A DNA stretch of 64,000 bases from a virus. Below, piece by piece: positions 25,695 through 33,267 of this stretch. A model generated the notes under the pieces. It saw nothing but the letters and a program-made list of their open reading frames with translations, was not told where the DNA came from and made no database searches. The translations under genes and the position numbers were made by a program. Each line of letters opens with the position of its first letter. Positions within the stretch are counted from its first letter, which is position 1. The stretch is taken from positions 1 to 64,000 of IMG/VR virus record IMGVR_UViG_3300021092_002038, one strand, 5' to 3'.

Positions 25695-27023
25695 CTATGA
25701 CGTGACCGTTGTTGTCTTTTCCGTTTGTATTTTACTAATTTTCGGTAGTTCAATCTTCTTTAACTTCGGCAAAACAATTTTCTTTTCAACTGCAAATTCA
25801 GGAACATGTTTATCCAACATAGCGTGAAACTGTTTGTCTATGGCCGACTCGTTAAATTTTTCAACTAAACTTGTTACTGATTCTTCAGACTTTTTCAAAA
25901 GCTTATCATAATTAACAATCATCCCCACAAATTTTTCTTTGGCTTTTTCATAATCAACATAAAACCAACTTGATTCTTTGATAAGATACTGATTTACTGA
26001 TTCTGGTGAAATTGTTTTGACGTCTCCTCTCAATAAATATGAATTGTCTTTATTTAGAAATTCTAAGTGTCCGCTCCAATCAGATGCCATCACCGGCTTG
26101 CCGCTCATTGCAGATAACAATAATGGATGTCCGTATCCTTCTCCATGCGTAAAACTCACATGACACTTAACCTTTTTATGATTAAATAATGCATTCATTT
26201 CAACGTCACTCAATTCGCCGTGTAGTAAATACACGTTGGGTAAATCTCCGTTCACATCATTTTTAATTTGATTTATCTTGGATAGACATTCATATTTATC
26301 AATTTTAGAAAAAGTAGCTCCGCTCGTTTTTAATATCAAAGCAGGCCTGTATTTTGAATTTTTGAAAGTTTCTAAAAATGTCTTGATTAACATTCCTATA
26401 TCTTTTCTATCTCCATATGCAGAGCCGTGCGTCCATTGTCCTACAAACAAAAAACAAAAATCTTCTTTTATGTTTGAAAGCTCATTTTCTATTGATGAAA
26501 CGGTTTCATCGGTTTTTTTATATATGTTAGTATTAACTCCCCAATTAACTACTTCTGTCGGTTTTATTAACTTAATTTCTTCTTTTTGTCCATTCGGATG
26601 TTGTTTTAAAAAATTTACTTTTTCAAATACTTCTTTTACAAATTTAGAAAGAACAAAATTTACATTCATTCGGTTCATTCCTTCAATCCAATCTCCTGAT
26701 GGAATAGTTGTCTCTATTCCTGCCGTCATACCAATATTAAATTTTGCTGGGGATTGGAATTCGCTGGGAATACTAATTTGAATAAATAATTCTGGTTGTT
26801 TATTCAAAGGTTCACGAATAATTCTGTTAAATAACTCCTTTTCGACCACATCCGTAATTTCTTCCGCACTATTTTTAGATGGACATGCTCCCCATCTTGT
26901 TGGCGCAATTCTTAAATCAAATTTATCATAACGTAACATCGATTTAGCCATTGCCATACTCCACTCACCATATCCGCTTCTAGTAAAAAGTGGAGACTGT
27001 AATATACAAATTGGTTTACTCAT
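25695..27023 (-). CDS. GT4-type glycosyltransferase
   Basis: The protein has 442 residues with a GT-B layout. The N-terminal domain starts ICILQSPLFTRSGYGEWSMA and contains IPSEFQSPAKFNIGMTAGIE. The C-terminal nucleotide-binding domain has FCFLFVGQWTHGS, ILKTSGATFSK and the GT4 motif HVSFTHGEGYGHPLLLSAMS with the EGYG glutamate region, then KPVMASDWSGHLEFL. It transfers an activated sugar with retention of configuration. It lies between the dUTPase gene and the GT2 gene in the same direction. Confidence 0.8.
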   Translation of the reverse strand: MSKPICILQSPLFTRSGYGEWSMAMAKSMLRYDKFDLRIAPTRWGACPSKNSAEEITDVVEKELFNRIIREPLNKQPELFIQISIPSEFQSPAKFNIGMTAGIETTIPSGDWIEGMNRMNVNFVLSKFVKEVFEKVNFLKQHPNGQKEEIKLIKPTEVVNWGVNTNIYKKTDETVSSIENELSNIKEDFCFLFVGQWTHGSAYGDRKDIGMLIKTFLETFKNSKYRPALILKTSGATFSKIDKYECLSKINQIKNDVNGDLPNVYLLHGELSDVEMNALFNHKKVKCHVSFTHGEGYGHPLLLSAMSGKPVMASDWSGHLEFLNKDNSYLLRGDVKTISPESVNQYLIKESSWFYVDYEKAKEKFVGMIVNYDKLLKKSEESVTSLVEKFNESAIDKQFHAMLDKHVPEFAVEKKIVLPKLKKIELPKISKIQTEKTTTVTS

Positions 27024-27028
27024 ATAAA

Positions 27029-27709
27029 TTAATTTTCTCTTTCTTTTATTAAATCGCTATATCGTTTCCTTGGTGCAGAAACATTTGTTTTTTCATACAT
27101 CTTTATTAAGTGTTCAGGAATCGAAACTTTATTTTTTTCGGTATTATTTTCAGTGGTGCTCCCAAATCCACCTTTACCTCTTTCGGTGGAGTCTAAAACA
27201 TTCACTAATTCAAATATAACATTTTCTATTTGAGTTACTTTTAATTGGCATATAGTATCGCCTTTTTTATAAATTTTATTTAAATTTGGTCGGCCTACAA
27301 TTAAAGCTGATCCTGTATTTGGTTCCGTTGTGGGAACATATAGAAAATCGTCGGGTTGCCAAATATATTTGAATCTTAATAATATTTCTCCTCTATAATC
27401 CGCGTCAATTAAACATATCGAGTTGGCCAACATCAAATTATACTTGGATATTGAAGATCTGGGAAAACCTAAAATATCATAATCAGATATATTATTCATT
27501 TGAACCGAAGTAAACAAATTGGTTCTATATTGAATATAATCAATTGATTTATAATAGTATCCTGATCCGTCTTTATTTTGTTTTGTTCCAACAATTTCTG
27601 GTTCCGATGTAGCAATTATATCTCGGCCCGTCGAACGAGATGTGGCCGGTTTTGGCAATTTTTCTTCTGACGAATACGTTTCATTCTTTAAAATTTGAAT
27701 TTTTGTCAT
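27029..27709 (-). CDS. dut: dUTP diphosphatase
   Basis: The protein has 226 residues, longer than the usual 150 because of an insertion after motif 1 and an extra C-terminal tail. The five trimeric dUTPase motifs are visible: KPATSRSTGRDI (1), GFPRSSISK (2), LANSICLIDADYRGEI (3), KKGDTICQLKV (4) and STERGKGGFGST (5). It hydrolyses dUTP to dUMP, keeping uracil out of phage DNA and feeding dTMP synthesis. It is embedded in the glycosyltransferase island, an unusual place that suggests local gene shuffling. Confidence 0.9.
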   Translation of the reverse strand: MTKIQILKNETYSSEEKLPKPATSRSTGRDIIATSEPEIVGTKQNKDGSGYYYKSIDYIQYRTNLFTSVQMNNISDYDILGFPRSSISKYNLMLANSICLIDADYRGEILLRFKYIWQPDDFLYVPTTEPNTGSALIVGRPNLNKIYKKGDTICQLKVTQIENVIFELVNVLDSTERGKGGFGSTTENNTEKNKVSIPEHLIKMYEKTNVSAPRKRYSDLIKEREN

Positions 27710-27729
27710 ATTTTAATAATTATAAGTTT

Positions 27730-28713
27730 TTATTTCACATTTTCAATTTCTTTTATTTCACGCATAATTTTGTCCACATCAATTTTTGGCATTTTAAATC
27801 CCAAACAATTTTTTGGCATTTTATGGCCAACATGTTCGGTCGGAGTGTGCAGTGAAAACGATTTCTCAGGAACAAAATTTTCTAGTGTAAAATCCATGGC
27901 TTTAATAAATTGGTGCGCAAGATTTTTATGATTTAACCCCCCCTCATTCATAGCCCATCGGCGACCTTCTAATCCAAACTTTTCTCGAATTTCTTCGGAC
28001 ATCATATACCAATACATCATTGCGTTAGCCACATCTTCCCATTTGCACAAATCATCAAAAATGTATGGCGTTGGTGGTGACCCCTGAACTACTCTAGTTA
28101 CCGGCCATATTGGTTTGGCCCACACACCGTGACGGCTATATTTTTTTTCGTTATTTGATGAGAAATCAACATCAAATTCTACTGGATTTCCTTCATCATC
28201 TAGTTGACCAATTTGATCTTGTAATCCTCCTGTAACATTTACAATAACAGGAGTTCCTGCCATTATAGATTCTGCTACGCTCAACCCAAACCCTTCATTT
28301 GAACTGACGTTAATCGTTACATCTGCGATATTATAAAGAACATTCATATCTTCAGGCGAAAATCTATCTTGAATTACCAAAAAATTATGATCTGGTAAAA
28401 ACGCTTCTTGAATAGCTTTTAAATCGGTGCCGGCATCTAATACTTGTTCGGTATGACATACCAAAATACATTTTTCCGATTTTTCTTTTGGTAAATTGTC
28501 ACAAAACATTTTGAACGCCAATGCTATATTAGATGTTCTTTTTCTTTGAATGTTTCTACTATTGTAAAAAAATACAAAATCATAATCAATATCTTTAAAA
28601 ATATTTTTTTTCATCACGACGAGTTTCTCGTCGGTTTTATTTAGTGGTTTAAATACTTCACTATTAATTCCATGAGGAACGTAATGTAATAGATGTTTTC
28701 CTTTTACTGACAT
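27730..28713 (-). CDS. Split GT4 glycosyltransferase, C-terminal donor-binding half
   Basis: The 327-residue product starts at ATG 28713 with SVKGKHLLHYVPHGINSEVF, which in full GT4 enzymes lies in the middle of the chain. It carries FVFFYNSRNIQRKRT, ILVCHTEQVLDAG, NVSSNEGFGLSVAESIMAGTP (nucleotide-sugar site) and later helices. The acceptor half is the separate frame 28724-29269, 10 bases upstream. A good ribosome site (aagga, about 6 bases from ATG) suggests the half can be translated by itself. The two halves may assemble, or the split may be a recent frameshift. Confidence 0.75.
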   Translation of the reverse strand: MSVKGKHLLHYVPHGINSEVFKPLNKTDEKLVVMKKNIFKDIDYDFVFFYNSRNIQRKRTSNIALAFKMFCDNLPKEKSEKCILVCHTEQVLDAGTDLKAIQEAFLPDHNFLVIQDRFSPEDMNVLYNIADVTINVSSNEGFGLSVAESIMAGTPVIVNVTGGLQDQIGQLDDEGNPVEFDVDFSSNNEKKYSRHGVWAKPIWPVTRVVQGSPPTPYIFDDLCKWEDVANAMMYWYMMSEEIREKFGLEGRRWAMNEGGLNHKNLAHQFIKAMDFTLENFVPEKSFSLHTPTEHVGHKMPKNCLGFKMPKIDVDKIMREIKEIENVK

Positions 28714-28723
28714 ATTTTTCCTT

Positions 28724-29269
28724 TTAATTTTTGATTAACTTTCCATCTGTGTTAAACTCGCCGTCTACGGTTAGACAGTTTTCCGGTCTGAGCACCCACT
28801 TATTTATATTCATAGTTTGTTTACTAATAGAAAATAACGTGTCGCAGCTTTCATAAAAAGGTCGATTCCACATAGGATATGGAATGTCATCCCAAATGTT
28901 AAGATACGTCAATGGAATTTTTTGTCTAATCTTTTTTTCAAGTTGATACAACCACCCCCAAAATCTAGGATCGGTAAAGTGTAAAATTGCGTCAGGCTTT
29001 TCCATATTCATAACCGCCATTAATACATCTTCATTGCCATATCCGTCTACCGGGTACAATTTTAAATATGCGTCTTGTAGTTTTGTATATTCGTTTGCGG
29101 CAGCTGACATGTCTATTATTTTTCCCTTTTCGTAATGATTAATTGCGCCTGCGATTTGTACCCAATCATAATGGTGAATTGTGTTTAAAACAAGTTCACG
29201 TGATTGACAAGCAATTCCACTAAACATTCTTAAATCGTCGCTCAGTAATAATATTTTTTTCTTTTTCAT
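28724..29269 (-). CDS. Split GT4 glycosyltransferase, N-terminal acceptor half
   Basis: The 181-residue product has the start of a GT-B enzyme: KKILLLSDDLRMFSGIACQS, HHYDWVQIAGAINH, ILHFTDPRFWGWLYQLE and LNIWDDIPYPMWNRPFYES. In other marine phages this and the following gene appear as one protein of roughly 500 residues. The frame closes at a TAA just after the run of five A residues (28728-28732 on the opposite strand); deleting one of them would join it in frame with the downstream half. It should be re-read for sequencing error before calling it broken. Confidence 0.7.
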   Translation of the reverse strand: MKKKKILLLSDDLRMFSGIACQSRELVLNTIHHYDWVQIAGAINHYEKGKIIDMSAAANEYTKLQDAYLKLYPVDGYGNEDVLMAVMNMEKPDAILHFTDPRFWGWLYQLEKKIRQKIPLTYLNIWDDIPYPMWNRPFYESCDTLFSISKQTMNINKWVLRPENCLTVDGEFNTDGKLIKN

Positions 29270-29284
29270 TTTAAATCATGTAAG

Positions 29285-29464
29285 TCAAGGAGTTTTTACG
29301 CCACTAGAATTATAATCTTCAATAATTGCTTTTATTTCCGATTCAATGTCTTTGATTTTTTCTTTGTATCCCGCATTAACATCTTTTTGATCTAACTTAA
29401 CCTTTATTAATTGTTCAGTCAATTCGTATACCTTTTGTTCAGCTTGTTGTTTTGTCAATTTCAT
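29285..29464 (-). CDS. Hypothetical small coiled-coil protein
   Basis: This is a 59-codon frame from ATG 29464 reading MKLTKQQAEQKVYELTEQLI and continuing as a charged helix (KEKIKDIESEIKAIIEDYNS). Its start overlaps the end of the small RHH-like gene by 26 bases. The heptad-like spacing suggests a short coiled coil. Function is unknown, but frame quality and position in the operon support a real gene. Confidence 0.5.
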   Translation of the reverse strand: MKLTKQQAEQKVYELTEQLIKVKLDQKDVNAGYKEKIKDIESEIKAIIEDYNSSGVKTP

Positions 29465-29630
29465 ATGATTTTACTTTATAACTTCCGGATATTGCATCTA
29501 AAATTGCTTTTTCAGCAAATCGATTCATTTTATAACCATTATCATCGCAAAATTCTTTGAGAAGATCTCGTATTGTAGTCGAAACTTGTATAGATGTTTT
29601 ATCGTTATTATCCGTCATTTGATAATACAT
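29439..29630 (-). CDS. Small ribbon-helix-helix-like protein
   Basis: The frame has 63 residues from ATG 29630; an internal ATG at 29618 is an alternative start. The core SIQVSTTIRDLLKEFCDDNG, followed by YKMNRFAEKAILDAI, has the strand-helix-turn-helix pattern of Arc/MetJ-type ribbon-helix-helix DNA-binding proteins. It may be a small transcription regulator. The following small gene overlaps its 3' end. The assignment rests only on this pattern. Confidence 0.5.
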   Translation of the reverse strand: MYYQMTDNNDKTSIQVSTTIRDLLKEFCDDNGYKMNRFAEKAILDAISGSYKVKSYEIDKTTS

Positions 29631-29671
29631 AGTATTAAACTTTAGAAAAGATTAGAAAAAATTAGAAAAAA

Positions 29672-30424
29672 TTAGAATTCATTTAATATATTTTTCCAAT
29701 TAAAAACCAACGGTTTTACAAAAACTATCTTTTTTTTACTTTCAGTAACCTTATATCCACTCTTGCTATATTCGCCTAAATAACTTCCGTATTTTTTCAA
29801 ACACTCTTCTTTATTTTCTCTAGCCAGTCTGCCTCGTTCGCCTTTTTCTTTAGCCCATAAAAGTAAAGGAGACTTTTGAATACTTGATCCTGAGGTCATT
29901 CCTATTTCAATCCAATTGTCAGCTTTATAACAGCTGCCGTTTCTATTGGCATTTCCATTATATTCAACGTCTCTTTCAGGTTGTACGAATGTTTCTATTA
30001 AAATTAGATTATCATTATAACGTTCTTTCCAATCTCTGCGTCCAGAAATTCTTAACTGTTTTAAAGTTGAACTCGCAATGTTTTTTATAGTGGCGTTTTT
30101 TTGAATTATGCAAAATCTACTATTATTTGCTACTTTGTTAAGATGTTTCATTTTTGTTGTATTATTCCACCCAATATAATTATCTCTACACGCTACCGCA
30201 ATTGTAGCACTACTTAAACCAACGGCTCCTACAAAATTTCCACTCTTAGATTCGTATACCAAATATCTTATGTTTCTAGTCGGAGAATCTTTATATTTCA
30301 CATAAGAATGATATTGATTTATAGTGTCTCTAAATAATTTATTTTGCCGTGAATTTTCACAGTTAAATAGTATAATATTATCCTTAACTGATTCTATATT
30401 AAAAAAACTGTGATTGTAAATCAT
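29672..30424 (-). CDS. DruA-like protein (DUF4338)
   Basis: The protein has 250 residues. The DUF4338 pattern known from the DruA component of Druantia defence systems is visible: IRYLVYESKSGNFVGAVGLS (about 52-71), RDNYIGWN (80-87), VANNSRFCIIQ (98-108), NIASSTLKQL, WKERYNDNLILIETFV (132-147) and GSCYKADNWIEIGMTSG (163-179). The biochemical role of DUF4338 is not established to my knowledge. The order of strands and helices looks like an acetyltransferase (GNAT) fold. The start overlaps the kinase stop as ATGA. A second DruA-like gene lies 3 kb away. Confidence 0.7.
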   Translation of the reverse strand: MIYNHSFFNIESVKDNIILFNCENSRQNKLFRDTINQYHSYVKYKDSPTRNIRYLVYESKSGNFVGAVGLSSATIAVACRDNYIGWNNTTKMKHLNKVANNSRFCIIQKNATIKNIASSTLKQLRISGRRDWKERYNDNLILIETFVQPERDVEYNGNANRNGSCYKADNWIEIGMTSGSSIQKSPLLLWAKEKGERGRLARENKEECLKKYGSYLGEYSKSGYKVTESKKKIVFVKPLVFNWKNILNEF

Positions 30425-31071
30425 ACTATTTTAGTTAAAACATCGTCTACTGTTTTTAATAATATTTCATCTTTTAAAGCTAAACTGTATAATTCGTGGG
30501 TTCTATCAGTGGAATCTTCCCATTCAATTTGAATATCACTGCCACGTTTAATAATTGGATCATTTATCATTTCTTGATCATTTGCTGGCTCCATATATAA
30601 CTTTTTTTGTTGTGGTTGTTGAAACCGATTTGTTTTCATTCCTGCAAAGTAATATTTAGACAGATGAACAAGTGTACCTTTTAATTCGTTTTTTATCCAA
30701 TAAACCTCATCCTTATCGTAGATAGAATATCTAATGTCCGTAATTATGTTTATATCCGCATTTGATTTTTCAAGATCTTTTTGCAACATTTCTATCCAAT
30801 ATCTTCCTTCTGTTTGTTTTCTTTTTATGCCGCCATACCATACTAATAAAGGTCTAAATACATTTTTTTCCTCTGTTAATTCAGACCACACGTTCATATT
30901 TAGTTTTTCTTTAACAAACTGTTCACAATCTTTTTTCAAATAATACGCCAGTGCAAAAGATTTGCAGGTTTTGTTATATTTTTCTTTTAAAATATTACTT
31001 GCAATATCTGCAAATAAATTTTTGCCTGTTCTAGCTACTCCGCCAATACCTATAATTTTTTTATTCTTCAT
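30421..31071 (-). CDS. 1: Deoxynucleoside monophosphate kinase (gp1-like)
   Basis: The protein has 216 residues. The P-loop is IGIGGVARTGKNLFAD near the N-terminus, then FALAYYLKKDCEQFV, PLLVWYGGIKRKQTEGRYWI and INIITDIRY, matching T4 gene 1-type kinases. It phosphorylates dNMPs to dNDPs for phage DNA synthesis. The start lies inside the end of the gp62-like gene, and its stop overlaps the DruA-like start, so three genes are translationally coupled. The P-loop reads GVARTGKN, with Asn in place of the usual Ser or Thr. Confidence 0.8.
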   Translation of the reverse strand: MKNKKIIGIGGVARTGKNLFADIASNILKEKYNKTCKSFALAYYLKKDCEQFVKEKLNMNVWSELTEEKNVFRPLLVWYGGIKRKQTEGRYWIEMLQKDLEKSNADINIITDIRYSIYDKDEVYWIKNELKGTLVHLSKYYFAGMKTNRFQQPQQKKLYMEPANDQEMINDPIIKRGSDIQIEWEDSTDRTHELYSLALKDEILLKTVDDVLTKIV

Positions 31072-31546
31072 CTTTATTTATAATTTTATCTATTTGTTTA
31101 TCTTCCATTCCATATCCTCTACAATCCTCGTATAGTCGATTCAGTCCTATTTCAGTCTTGGACATAATCTCACAATATTCGTTAGCTTCAGATTTGCTTA
31201 TCCGATATCTATCACTAATTAACTCTAGAATAGATTTATTAAATTTTTTATTTTTACTTTTTATATAAGGTGTAAATTTAACGGGTTTAATAACTTCACA
31301 ACAAACTTTATAAAAAGATTTACTGTCCATTTTATCAAAAATTTTACTAAGATAACATACTTCGTCAATCACGTTTGGATCCATGCTTAAAAATCTACAA
31401 ATCATATAATGATTAAATGATTTTTTTTCTACGTCTGTTAAACTATCGTAATAACCCGGATTTTTTACGTTCCTTATTTGATTAATATGATCAAACAATC
31501 CTTTTGGTTTAACTTTATTTTCGTTCGTTTGTTTTTTTCTTGCCAT
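31061..31546 (-). CDS. 62: Clamp loader small subunit (gp62-like)
   Basis: The protein has 161 residues; T4 gp62 has 187. The segment KPKGLFDHINQIRNVKNPGY, then FNHYMICRFLSMDPNVIDEV, and the FTPYIKSKNKKFNKSILELI region follow the pattern of clamp-loader small subunits of marine T4-like phages. The protein has no ATPase motif, as expected; it would form the collar that joins four gp44-type subunits. Its separation from the clamp genes (about 18 kb) is unlike T4, where 45, 44 and 62 are adjacent. It is coupled to the dNMP kinase. Confidence 0.7.
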   Translation of the reverse strand: MARKKQTNENKVKPKGLFDHINQIRNVKNPGYYDSLTDVEKKSFNHYMICRFLSMDPNVIDEVCYLSKIFDKMDSKSFYKVCCEVIKPVKFTPYIKSKNKKFNKSILELISDRYRISKSEANEYCEIMSKTEIGLNRLYEDCRGYGMEDKQIDKIINKDEE

Positions 31547-31784
31547 AAATTATTTTAATGCATTTATTAATATTATCATTCAATACATTTTGATTTTGTT
31601 TTAAATCATCTATATTTTTTCTAAATGTAATATTGTTTTCGTCTTGTATTATAAAGTTTTTACTTACAAATTGTTTATTTGTCAAAATAAAATACACCGT
31701 TGCTCCTAAAAACAACGGTGTAATATTTTGAAACCAAAAACAAATAAGTGATACGCCAAAACTAATTATAATTGGAATAATCAT
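31515..31784 (-). CDS. Small membrane protein with terminator inside its gene
   Basis: The frame has 89 residues from ATG 31784. Residues 1-35 are hydrophobic (two short membrane helices: IIPIIISFGVSLICFWF and LFLGATVYFIL), followed by a polar helical tail. It overlaps the gp62-like gene by 32 bases. A strong transcription terminator hairpin lies at 31693-31722, within codons 22-31. Either the frame is expressed only when termination fails, or the hairpin and coding use are both real. The function is unknown. Confidence 0.45.
   Translation of the reverse strand: MIIPIIISFGVSLICFWFQNITPLFLGATVYFILTNKQFVSKNFIIQDENNITFRKNIDDLKQNQNVLNDNINKCIKIIYGKKKTNERK
31693..31722 (-). terminator. Rho-independent terminator inside a coding frame
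   Basis: A perfect 10-bp stem with five G-C pairs (31693-31702 with 31713-31722), loop of 10 bases, is followed on the minus strand by ttttattttg. It lies about 90 bases after the stop of the strongly expressed 69-residue gene and inside the next frame. Confidence 0.7.
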
Positions 31785-31812
31785 TCATTTATTTACTTGC
31801 TTACGTGCTTGA

Positions 31813-32022
31813 TTAAGCTGCCAATCTAGTAGCCTTGGTCAGAACCTTTCTCAAGGTGTTAATTTGATGTCCATTCAAATCAATTCGGACATCATCAGAT
31901 TTAATTGTTAGACGATTACGACCCTTAGAACCAGCATAAGATTGATTAATATATGTGGCCACATTGCCATAATCGGCACGAACAAACACGCTCTTTTTTC
32001 TATCGTTCTTAATAACTTGCAT
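31813..32022 (-). CDS. Small basic protein, probably highly expressed
   Basis: I chose ATG 32022 because a strong ribosome site (aaagggg) lies about 7 bases upstream; a GTG 36 bases further upstream lacks one. The 69-residue product MQVIKNDRKKSVFVRADYGN and onward is basic, with QSYAGSKGRNRLTIKSDDVRI and an amphipathic C-terminus. Codon choice and base composition are richer in G and C than neighbouring genes, which suggests selection for expression. It has a candidate promoter upstream and a strong terminator downstream. It might be a DNA-associated protein; no family is recognised. Confidence 0.65.
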   Translation of the reverse strand: MQVIKNDRKKSVFVRADYGNVATYINQSYAGSKGRNRLTIKSDDVRIDLNGHQINTLRKVLTKATRLAA

Positions 32023-32081
32023 ATTTTTTTCCCCTTTGTTTTTATTTTCAATCTTCACACAATGTAAAGATTAAATATTAT

Positions 32082-32116
32082 GTTTTATAGTTTAGTTCAA
32101 AAATTACATTAGTCAA
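32082..32116 (-). promoter_or_regulatory. Candidate promoter of the 69-residue gene
   Basis: The minus strand holds TTGACT (32111-32116) and, 60 bases before the ATG, TTTTTGAACTAAACTATAAA followed by AC. The second element matches the one at 14130-14147 before the clamp gene. The gap between TTGACT and TATAAA is 21 bases, too long for a standard sigma-70 promoter, so the shared element may be a phage-specific promoter. Confidence 0.4.
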
Positions 32117-32288
32117 CAGTAAATTTGATATAAAAATTTATTATATTTTTATGTTATAATTAACTCTGCACGTGAATTAATCCACGATGTATTTCTCTAT
32201 TAGTTAAGTTATTCATTATATATAAATTATTTTAATATTTTTATTTTCGGCATTTATTGTTTAATCTTCATAATTTAAAGGTTATATT

Positions 32289-33212
32289 TTAACAATTAAA
32301 AGTTTTTTCAAATTTTTTAATAGCTAGATCTTTTGCTTTAAATTCAAATTCTAAATCTATTTTATCCGCATTATTATATTCTTCTGGAATTTGAGATACA
32401 TAATCTGCGTGTGCTCTAGGGTTTTTCGCATTTTTTTCACAATCGCTGAAGTGAAATAGTGGGATGTAATTTCCCCACGTCGATTTGGCTAAATTATACG
32501 CTTCAATATTTGACAAATTTCCAGTATTATTTTTGAAGTGTAAATTGTCATACGTAATTGGTATATTCGTTTTAACATATATGTGATCATAAAGTTGTTT
32601 TACATTCCAGCTATTAAGTTTGTCTTCGTTTTCCAAAACCAATCTAGATTTTACATTATCGTTTAAAGAATTATATATTGTTATAAATCTATTAGCGGTG
32701 TCTTCTAACGGGCTGCCTTTATAGCAATTCATGTGAATATTAATAGGCGATTCATAACTTTTTGGCAGTTCAAATAAATCCATGATGTCACCGTGATGAT
32801 GTAATTCTAAAATTGATTTTTTTACAGTATTTAAATTCATAGATGCAAGAACCACAAATTGATCAGGATGTGTACTACATCTCAAATTATTTTTACGAAT
32901 TATTTCTGCACATTTTTTAAATTCTTCGTAGATTTGATCTTTATCAGGTAATATATCAATACTTATGTTTGCTTCTGGGAGAGTAATTAGGGGGATGATA
33001 CCACTACTTATTCTGTAATTCCATTTGTTTTTTACACAATGTTCTATTGTTTTCAAAGTGACTCGTAAATTATTTAATGTTCTTTCGCTGACAATTTTCA
33101 ATGCAGTTTTTCGTTCAAGCATCAAAAATCTTTTTTTAGTCATGCACGAAGCTCCTACATCATCCGGTAACATTAATGATATGCAACAAAGACTTTTTCT
33201 TTTATTTTTCAT
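32289..33212 (-). CDS. uvdE: UV damage endonuclease (UvdE/UVDE)
   Basis: The protein has 307 residues, near the family norm. Visible hallmarks are CCISLMLPDDVGASCMT, NWNYRISSG-type KWNYRISSGIIPL, RCSTHPDQFVVLAS, LELHHHGDIMDLF, INIHMNCYKGS, RLVLENEDK, ITYDNLHF and PLFHFSDCEKN. The His, Asp and Glu residues of these segments bind the metals of the TIM-barrel active site. The enzyme nicks DNA 5' of UV photoproducts, a repair activity useful in sunlit water. It stands as a single gene with a non-coding stretch of about 230 bases downstream. Confidence 0.92.
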   Translation of the reverse strand: MKNKRKSLCCISLMLPDDVGASCMTKKRFLMLERKTALKIVSERTLNNLRVTLKTIEHCVKNKWNYRISSGIIPLITLPEANISIDILPDKDQIYEEFKKCAEIIRKNNLRCSTHPDQFVVLASMNLNTVKKSILELHHHGDIMDLFELPKSYESPINIHMNCYKGSPLEDTANRFITIYNSLNDNVKSRLVLENEDKLNSWNVKQLYDHIYVKTNIPITYDNLHFKNNTGNLSNIEAYNLAKSTWGNYIPLFHFSDCEKNAKNPRAHADYVSQIPEEYNNADKIDLEFEFKAKDLAIKKFEKTFNC

Positions 33213-33267
33213 TTTTATATTATATTATTTTATTTAAAACAGTCAAATGATTTATTAAATTTTAAAA

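Noticed and set aside
32160-32216. 18-codon minus-strand frame with a CGTG/CACG repeat between the 69-residue gene and uvdE
   Set aside because: Too short and without a ribosome site; the spacer is better explained as promoter and leader sequence.
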